Shown: piece after piece, positions 12,101 through 14,514 of the stretch | How the letters are laid out: the number at the start of each line of letters is the position of its first letter | Position numbering within the stretch: position 1 is the stretch's first letter | Assembly (NCBI GenBank): GCA_002887195.1 | Contig: PJAB01001194.1 | Span: forward strand, 1-16,445 | Direction of reading: 5' to 3' | Source: Chrysochromulina parva | Lineage: Eukaryota; Haptophyta; Prymnesiales; Chrysochromulinaceae | Length of the DNA: 16,445 bases | The notes under the pieces: model-generated | Seen by the model: the letters and a program-made list of their open reading frames with translations, nothing else | Told to the model about the DNA's origin: nothing | Database searches by the model: none | Translations under genes and position numbers: made by a program

Positions 12101-14028
12101 CGGCACAAGATGCAGAGGCCTTGAAAGTGACGCAACTGGCTGCACAACAACAAGCTGCACAAGCTGCACAAGAGGAAGCTCGAAGGCGAGAGGTGCAGGC
12201 AAGGGCGGAGGTGGAGGCGAAGGCAAGGGCGGAGGCGGAGGCGAAGGCAAGGGCGGAGGCGGAGGCGAAGGCAAGGGCGGATGCGGAGGCGAAGGCAAGG
12301 GCGGAGGCGGAGGCAAAGGCAAGGGCGGAGGCGGAGGCAAAGGCAAGGGCGGAGGCGGAGATGCAGGCAAGGGCGGAGGCGGAGGCGAAGGCAAGGGCGG
12401 AGGCGGAGATGCAGGCAAGGGCGGAGGCGGAGGCGAAAGCAAGGGCGGAGGCGGAGATGCAGGCAAGGGCGGAGGCGGAGGCGAAGGCAAGGGCGAAGGC
12501 GGAGGTGGTGGCCATGCCTACCGCATTGGCCGCATCGGCATTGGGCGGGGGCAGCGAGATGGCGAAACGCTTCCAACAGCGCGGCAGCGTCGCCGCCGCC
12601 GCCGACGACGATGATGATGATAACGATGGGCCAAAGAGGGCAGGCGGCGCTGTCTCGGGCGGATGCGATGACTATCGAGTGGACACGAGCGCTGCCAATT
12701 TCGGGGACTGCAAGTGTGGATCCCCCCAAAGCGCCCTGATTGCCATTGATTGCAAATGATGACATGGCTGATTGCGTCCCTCATCAGGTGTGGATTCCCA
12801 AAGAGCGCCCACAAGCTGGCGACCGTTGGCCTTCCTCGAGGGCTCACGCCAGGCCCCGGTGGCCGACCATTGGCGACCGTTGGAAGTGCGACCGGCGGAA
12901 TTGCGACCAGCGGCGGCGGCGCCCCTCGAGGGCTTACTCCGGGCCCCGCTGGGCTGGCACCCAAATTAGGTAGCACCGGAGGGCTGGCACCCAAATTAGG
13001 TAGCACCGCTGAGGCGGCAGCGGCGAAGCCGGCGGCGGCGCAGCCGGTGACAGCGGCGCAGCCAGCGCATGAGGCAGCTCGCCAACACGTGGCCGCCGTC
13101 AACCCGGCTGGAGGGGCGCCTACTATGCTCACCACGGCGCCTACTGTGCTCACCACGGCGCCTACTATGGTCCCCGGGGACCGTGTGCGCATGAGCGGGC
13201 TCGTCGCGCGCGCTGACCTTAACGGCAAGTACGGCAACGTCGTCAGCTTCGACGACAAGGACGGCCGGTACACCGTCTCCGTCGAGGGCGGAGGCGCCGT
13301 CTCTGGCATCGTGTCCCTCAAGCCGACCAACTTATCCAAGGTAGCTCCTGGGGAGGGTGGGGGGGCTGGGGAGGGGGTGGGGGCAGCGGGAGCAGTCGCA
13401 CCAGCCGCCGCGGCGCCTTCGGCAGCATACACAGCAGCAGCAGCGCCGGCGTCAGCGCCGGCGAGCGCTGCCTTCACGACATCCTCGCTGCCCGCCTCGC
13501 CCGGTGAGTGGATTGGGTTGTGGGTGCTGCTCGGTGGCCTGGTGTCTCGTGCGGACCTCAACGGCCGTTACGGGACCGTGCTCAGCTACGAAGCCCAATA
13601 TGGAAGGTGGGCTTTCGTGATGACATTTGATGGCCCTCTGACGGCCTCTGATGGCCATATGATGGATTTGATAGCGCTTATGATGATCTCTGATGGCCTC
13701 TGAAGGCCTCTGATGGCCTCTGATGGCCTCTGATGGCCTCTGATGGCCTCTGATGGCCTCTGATGACCTCTGATGGCCTCTGACCGAAGACGTGGCCCCC
13801 CCAATATATGGCAGGTACACGGTGGATGTGCAGAACGCGGGCCCGATCTCGCTATCTCCGGCGAATCTGCAGCTGGTACCGGCCGCGCCGCCGCCGACGG
13901 CGCGTCCGCCCGGCGCTCCCGAGAGCCTGCCGCAGGGCTGGACGATTGAGTTGGACCCAAGCTCCGGCCAGGAGTACTATTATAACACTGTGACCGGCGA
14001 GTCGACGTGGGAGAGGCCGGCGCTCTGA
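110..14028 (+). CDS. Giant DUF3638/DUF3645 helicase-like ATPase with EF-hand, VPS13-like, WW and PDZ-like domains (5' partial, 31 exons)
   Basis: Exons: 110-349, 427-934, 1093-1236, 1366-1769, 1896-2325, 2451-2590, 2680-2753, 2905-3231, 3368-3521, 3649-3845, 3929-4322, 4410-4631, 4815-5066, 5267-5512, 5601-5750, 5879-6103, 6273-6605, 6702-6733, 6821-7415, 7675-7983, 8206-8354, 8519-8648, 8744-8862, 9031-9122, 9297-9442, 9652-9849, 10183-10716, 10954-11524, 11711-12713, 12788-13606, 13815-14028. They total 9351 nt, exactly 3117 codons with a TGA stop at 14026-14028. All 30 introns are GT-AG. Joining restores family motifs across junctions, for example DEVDI followed by [14 protein letters not shown]. 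Family knowledge: DUF3638/DUF3645 proteins are very large P-loop proteins of fungi, oomycetes and other protists; some database entries call them ubiquitinyl hydrolase, without biochemical support known to me. Inference: an ATP-dependent, calcium-sensing cytoplasmic scaffold. Exon boundaries need transcript support; the promoter and start codon lie upstream of the window. Confidence 0.88.
350..426 (+). other. Intron 1 (77 nt, phase 0, family B tail)
   Basis: Its first 37 nt match exon 2 at 439-475 with one mismatch. The tail carries GCTCACCACGGCGCC and ends GCTGCACAG. The exon copy starts 12 nt inside exon 2 rather than at its edge. Confidence 0.85.
935..1092 (+). other. Intron 2 (158 nt, phase 1)
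   Basis: An array of TGATGGCGTC-type decamers ends TGCCTCCCATATTAG. The 5' end (GGTGCGCC) resembles the start of exon 3 (GGTGCGGC); the copy is short or decayed. The join gives [10 protein letters not shown]. Confidence 0.8.
1237..1365 (+). other. Intron 3 (129 nt, phase 1, TCATCAG tail)
   Basis: It has the strongest consensus donor in the gene (GTAAGT), decamers of TGATGGCCTC type, and ends CACGCTCATCAG. I see no exon copy, so it may be an older or differently derived intron. Confidence 0.82.
1770..1895 (+). other. Intron 4 (126 nt, phase 0, duplication straddling both junctions)
   Basis: Upstream exon end GTGCTACGCCCACCCCAG and intron end GTGCTGCGTCCGCCCGCAG are copies. Intron start GTGACTGTCTCG and exon 5 start GTGACGCTCGTG are copies too. 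Both splice sites thus derive from one duplicated block centred on CAG|GTGAC, with TGATGACC-type repeats between. Confidence 0.88.
2326..2450 (+). other. Intron 5 (125 nt, phase 1)
   Basis: Its first 29 nt (GTGCGATGCG...GGCGCTC) are a diverged copy of the start of exon 6. TGATGACCTC/TGATTGCCTC decamers follow, then a pyrimidine-rich TCTCCTTCTCCACAG. Confidence 0.87.
2591..2679 (+). other. Intron 6 (89 nt, phase 0, family C tail)
   Basis: It splits the DEVD box from the [10 protein letters not shown] motif. The body has GCATGCACACCACCCTCA and the tail is CCCTAATTTGGCAG. Similarity of its 5' end (GTGCGTGCACACCC) to exon 7 (GTGCTGCACCCG) is partial. Confidence 0.9.
2754..2904 (+). other. Intron 7 (151 nt, phase 2, TCATCAG tail, nested)
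   Basis: GTGGGAGCT at the 5' end copies the exon 8 start. An 11-bp unit (TTGATTGCACC) is repeated about five times. At about 2817-2854 there is an uninterrupted copy of the exon 7-exon 8 junction (GAAGCG joined to GTGGGAGCTG), then decamers and CCCTCATCAG. Confidence 0.88.
3232..3367 (+). other. Intron 8 (136 nt, phase 2, family C, nested)
   Basis: It contains two copies of a block with GTACGCG, ATGCATCACCCTCA and CCCTAATTTGGCAG. The second block is preceded by a copy of the exon 8 end (CATCTCGTCATCCTCTCC), so the exon 8-exon 9 junction is reproduced inside the intron. It starts GTACGCGCATGC, like exon 9. Confidence 0.85.
3522..3648 (+). other. Intron 9 (127 nt, phase 0)
   Basis: The first 16 nt (GTGCGCATGCTCAACC) are an exact copy of the exon 9-10 continuation at 3649-3664. 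The rest is a TAATTGCCTC/TAATCGCCTC decamer array ending ATTGCCAG. A clean example of exon copy plus array only. Confidence 0.92.
3649..4322 (+). other. DUF3645 region, exons 10-11
   Basis: The joined exons read [20 protein letters not shown] then [20 protein letters not shown]. This is the DUF3645 signature (AVP...KD.PS..SEF.HPD..I.LT.L.Y.Y.GL), at roughly residues 855-905. The motif is split by intron 10, and its second half is duplicated almost exactly at the 5' end of that intron. DUF3645 normally follows DUF3638 in the same polypeptide, as here. Confidence 0.88.
3846..3928 (+). other. Intron 10 (83 nt, phase 2, family B)
   Basis: The first 40 nt copy exon 11 (3929-3968) with one mismatch. 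The remaining 43 nt are a family B core (GCATGC, GCTCACCACGATGCCC) ending CTTTTCCACAG. Confidence 0.93.
4323..4409 (+). other. Intron 11 (87 nt, phase 0, TCAG tail)
   Basis: It starts with a copy of exon 12 (GTGAGATGCTCTCTCGAG then AGCAGATCGCCTTCC) carrying an extra 13 nt. The core is GTGCATGCTGATGGCC and ends CCCTCCTCAG. Confidence 0.9.
4632..4814 (+). other. Intron 12 (183 nt, phase 0, TCATCAG tail, nested)
   Basis: It holds a second copy of the exon 12 end (from about 4680) running directly into a roughly 50-nt copy of the exon 13 start. The core TGATTGCATGCTGATTGCC and CCCTCATCAG follow. An earlier, shorter core lies at 4646-4673. Two rounds of insertion/duplication are visible. Confidence 0.9.
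5067..5266 (+). other. Intron 13 (200 nt, phase 0, upstream-exon copy at 3' end, nested)
   Basis: The end of exon 13 (5043-5066, GCGCCCATGGCCCTCGAGCAG region) recurs at 5112-5135 and at 5241-5266; the last copy provides the acceptor. It starts GTGAGTCTCGTCAATTGCC, repeated at 5136. TGATCGCCTC decamers fill the rest. Confidence 0.9.
5513..5600 (+). other. Intron 14 (88 nt, phase 0, TCATCAG tail)
   Basis: The first 16 nt match the exon 15 start at 12 of 16 positions. The tail unit (TGATGGCCTCCCTCATCA) occurs twice in a row, 5570-5579 region and 5581-5600. Confidence 0.88.
5751..5878 (+). other. Intron 15 (128 nt, phase 0, upstream-exon copy at 3' end)
   Basis: Starts GTGATGAGCGCTGATGAGC, a TGATGAGCTC array. 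It ends with a poly-C run and CCATGCACCGTGCCCAG, a copy of the exon 15 end (CCTGCACTGCGCCCAG). An AAG at 5855-5857 region was rejected because it breaks frame. Confidence 0.82.
6104..6272 (+). other. Intron 16 (169 nt, phase 0, family B, tandem)
   Basis: A block of about 60-75 nt containing CTCGAGCACCCCTGCC, GCATGCATGTGCTCACC and ACGGCGCC occurs twice (about 6121-6181 and 6185-6261). It ends CTCTCCCCACAG. The duplicated block does not obviously match the flanking exons. Confidence 0.82.
6606..6701 (+). other. Intron 17 (96 nt, phase 0, TTCATCAG tail)
   Basis: Weak donor GTCCGA, with a short resemblance to the exon 18 start (GTCGAAGAGC). TGATTGCG-type repeats run into CGTTCATCAG. Confidence 0.78.
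6734..6820 (+). other. Intron 18 (87 nt, phase 2, family B, no stop codon)
   Basis: The first 46 nt copy exon 19 (6821-6866) at 44 of 46 positions. The 41-nt core has GCATGCAAGTGCTCACC, ACGGCGCC and CTCCTCCCCACAG. Its length is a multiple of three and it has no stop, so retention would add 29 residues. Confidence 0.85.
7416..7674 (+). other. Intron 19 (259 nt, phase 0, upstream-exon copy at 3' end, nested)
   Basis: The last 25 nt of exon 19 (7391-7415) recur exactly at 7481-7505, and in diverged form at the acceptor (TGTACCACTCTGCCAG). Starts GTGAGTCTCGTTAATTACC. Holds TGATGACCTC units, then TGAGGAGCAC/TGATGAGCCC units. Confidence 0.9.
7984..8205 (+). other. Intron 20 (222 nt, phase 0, upstream-exon copy at 3' end, nested)
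   Basis: Copies of the exon 20 end (GCTTGCATCTCGCTATGG region) occur at 8083-8100 and 8183-8205. The first is followed by GGGCA, reproducing the exon 20-21 junction. TGATGACCAC decamers separate them. Confidence 0.87.
8355..8518 (+). other. Intron 21 (164 nt, phase 2): two tandem 82-nt units, each GT...AG
   Basis: Units 8355-8436 and 8437-8518 each start GTTCGTCGA and end CCCCTCATCAG. In each, about 44 nt copy exon 22 and 38 nt are core (GCTGATGAGCTGCCTGATTG). The second unit is closer to the exon than the first. Confidence 0.92.
8649..8743 (+). other. Intron 22 (95 nt, phase 0, upstream-exon copy at 3' end)
   Basis: Ends GGTTGCTGCCGACGGCCGCAG, copying the exon 22 end GTGCCGTCGACGGCCGCAG. 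Starts GTGAGCCTCGTCAAATGC, like introns 13 and 19. TGATGACACC/TGATGACCTC units lie between. Confidence 0.9.
8863..9030 (+). other. Intron 23 (168 nt, phase 2, TCATCAG tail)
   Basis: A TGATTGCCAC then TAATTGCCGC decamer array. At about 8966-8988 lies a diverged copy of the exon 24 start (GTGGACTCATACC against GTGGACTTGTACC). The core has GATTGCATGCTGAGG and ends GCCTCATCAG. Confidence 0.87.
9031..9442 (+). other. EF-hand pair, exons 24-25 (second loop canonical)
   Basis: The second loop at 9359-9394 (residues 1977-1988) reads [12 protein letters not shown]: Asp at 1, 3 and 5, Gly at 6, Ile at 8, Glu at 12, a textbook calcium-binding loop. The first loop at 9062-9097 (residues 1936-1947) reads [12 protein letters not shown]. 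It keeps Gly 6, a hydrophobic residue at 8 and Glu 12 but has Arg at position 3, so it is probably structural or weakly binding. The loops are about 41 residues apart, fitting a paired EF-hand. Intron 24 falls between them. Confidence 0.88.
9123..9296 (+). other. Intron 24 (174 nt, phase 1, TCATCAG tail, nested)
   Basis: About 42 nt of the exon 24 end (from GATGAGCTGCTCGGAGCTC) recur at about 9179-9220, followed by the same GTGCGTTGATTGCC as the true donor. TGATTGCCTC decamers; ends CCGCTCATCAG. Confidence 0.88.
9443..9651 (+). other. Intron 25 (209 nt, phase 0, TCATCAG tail, tandem)
   Basis: After a TGATGACCTC array, a 73-nt block (9579-9651) starts with a 42-nt copy of exon 26 and ends TGATTGCCTCCCTCATCAG. 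The same 31-nt core with TCATCAG precedes it at 9548-9578, so acceptors exist at 9578 and 9651. Confidence 0.9.
9850..10182 (+). other. Intron 26 (333 nt, phase 0), the longest decamer array
   Basis: Roughly 25 units of TGATGACCTC and variants. The exon 26 end with its donor (GACTCTCGATTTGGGAG then GTGATGAGC) recurs at 9895-9911 and 9977-9993. The acceptor ACACGGCAG is my frame-based choice; the exon copy near it is weak. Confidence 0.78.
10717..10953 (+). other. Intron 27 (237 nt, phase 0, family C, three acceptor copies)
   Basis: TTTGGCAG followed by a copy of the exon 28 start (GAGTGCTTCACCATCTTCTC) occurs at 10791, 10872 and 10954. Only the last continues into coding sequence; the first two run into TGATGACCTC decamers. 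Confidence 0.88.
11212..11313 (+). other. WW domain 1 (residues about 2336-2368)
   Basis: The segment [20 protein letters not shown] followed by [10 protein letters not shown] has both tryptophans 23 residues apart (W2340 and W2363), the central YFYN aromatic patch and the terminal Pro. This is a complete WW fold, which binds proline-rich ligands. It is followed directly by a run of Pro codons (11312-11373) that could be an intramolecular ligand. Confidence 0.93.
11404..11838 (+). other. PDZ-like domain, exons 28-29, split by intron 28
   Basis: The joined sequence has [20 protein letters not shown], then [20 protein letters not shown] and NGTSV, followed by a helix and LVLRV. The G(G)LA..CG.L..GD.IL.INGTSV block is the PDZ signature (GGPA...G.L..GD.IL.VNG). 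The carboxylate-binding loop at the start is less clear, so it may bind internal peptides or be a divergent PDZ. Residues are about 2405-2485. Confidence 0.8.
11525..11710 (+). other. Intron 28 (186 nt, phase 1, TCATCAG tail, nested)
   Basis: About six TTGATCTCCC decamers. An uninterrupted copy of the exon 28-29 junction (about 11604-11673) follows, then a 43-nt block identical to the 3' end of intron 12. Confidence 0.92.
11863..12510 (+). repeat. Ala/Glu/Lys/Arg coding tandem repeat (predicted long single helix)
   Basis: About 215 residues composed almost only of Ala, Glu, Lys, Arg and Gln. The 3' half (about 12190-12510) is an 8-residue, 24-bp unit approximating AEAEAKAR, with AEAEMQAR variants. 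The 5' half uses AQA and QQAAAQAA units. Charge alternation suggests a stable single alpha-helix or coiled coil acting as a rigid spacer between the PDZ-like and SH3-like parts. The GC-rich unit leaves all forward frames and several reverse frames open, producing spurious long ORFs. Confidence 0.85.
12714..12787 (+). other. Intron 29 (74 nt, phase 2, TCATCAG tail)
   Basis: The shortest intron. Its first 22 nt (GTGTGGATCCCC...AGCGCC) copy exon 30 (GTGTGGATTCCC...AGCGCCC). The core TGATTGCCATTGATTGC runs to GTCCCTCATCAG. Confidence 0.92.
12799..13020 (+). repeat. Gly/Pro/Ala-rich coding repeats ([16 protein letters not shown])
   Basis: Within exon 30, PRGLTPGP occurs twice, and GLAPKLGST occurs twice in tandem (a 30-bp unit ending GGTAGCACC). 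It is likely a flexible linker formed by local slippage. Confidence 0.75.
13167..13882 (+). other. Two SH3-like modules flanking a Gly/Ala linker, exons 30-31
   Basis: Module A (13167-13341) reads [37 protein letters not shown] and then LKPTNL. Module B (13512-13606 joined to 13815-13882) reads [31 protein letters not shown] and LSPANLQLV. The V.GLV.R.DLNG..G.V...D...GRY.V...G...L.P.NL pattern is a small beta-barrel module common in algal proteins. Intron 30 cuts module B exactly at GR|Y, the position where module A is uninterrupted, so that intron is probably younger than the module duplication. Confidence 0.75.
13607..13814 (+). other. Intron 30 (208 nt, phase 2, upstream-exon copy at 3' end)
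   Basis: TGATGGCCTC array of about ten units. Ends CCCAATATATGGCAG, a copy of the exon 30 end CCCAATATGGAAG. Starts GTGGGCTTTCGTGATGAC. Confidence 0.88.
13927..14025 (+). other. WW domain 2, C-terminal (residues about 3084-3116)
   Basis: [20 protein letters not shown] then [14 protein letters not shown]3088 and W3111 are 23 residues apart, with a YYYN patch and a terminal Pro. The protein ends three residues after the second Trp, so the domain closes the polypeptide. Confidence 0.95.
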
Positions 14029-14491
14029 GGTGACGAAACCTCGCACGGCGAGTCGATGTGTTCTCTGTTCGGTTTTCAGCAGTGATCGGATGTGCGTTGC
14101 GGTCCTTCTTGCTGTCGAAGCTCGAACTCATGGCACAACTGTCTTCTCGGTCCGGACAGTGGCGTGGGGTGTCGGAGACTAGTAACTAGAGAGTGTCTTG
14201 ACGGTGTGACACCGCGCGCACACGCACTCGCACAGGCACACCACCTTCTTCGGTTTCAAAGGCTGTTCAAAGGACGACACACTCCATTTCTTCTTCCACA
14301 GCCTCATCCGGCCCGGGCATCTTCCTTTATCCCCCATCAGAGACAGACGATCCCAGCTCCGGGGAGCCGCACGAGGCGAACCAGACCGCCCACATGATGT
14401 GGGCCATTCACGCACACACAGACGAGAGACATCTATCACCCCATGGCCACAGCCATTCACACACACGTACGAGTAGTGTGAATACGAGAGA
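14029..14491 (+). other. Intergenic region between convergent genes (463 bp)
   Basis: No ORF with coding character and no AATAAA-type signal on either strand. It holds CA-rich stretches (14215-14245 and 14410-14475), an inverted repeat GCCCACAT-G-ATGTGGGC at 14388-14404, a small GCTCC/GGAGC repeat at 14356-14367, and an imperfect direct duplication that includes the 3' end of the neighbouring minus-strand gene. Both 3' UTRs must lie here. Confidence 0.75.
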
Positions 14492-14514
14492 TCACGCACC
14501 CCAGGGCCACAGCC
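14404..14514. repeat. Imperfect direct duplication at the 3' end of the minus-strand gene
   Basis: Two copies, about 14404-14454 and 14453-14514, share CCATTCAC, a CACAC run, GAGAGA, a CACCCCA-GGCCACAGCC stretch and similar spacing. The second copy includes the stop codon and last codons (LWPWGA) of the armadillo/SPRY gene. The first is a decayed copy in the 3' UTR. Confidence 0.7.

Noticed and set aside
11744..12765. Long minus-strand and alternate plus-strand frames over the Ala/Glu repeat
   Set aside because: The 24-bp GC-rich repeat lacks stops in most frames. The chosen frame joins the PDZ-like and SH3-like exons in phase and gives a plausible helix.
12961..13010. CCAAATTAGG repeats as reverse-oriented family C intron tails
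   Set aside because: The match to reversed CCTAATTTGG is only about 10 nt and it lies in a tandem coding repeat; coincidence is likely.
14029..14491. tRNA, snRNA or canonical poly(A) signals in the intergenic region
   Set aside because: I saw no cloverleaf-like arms, no snRNA-type motifs and no AATAAA on either strand.
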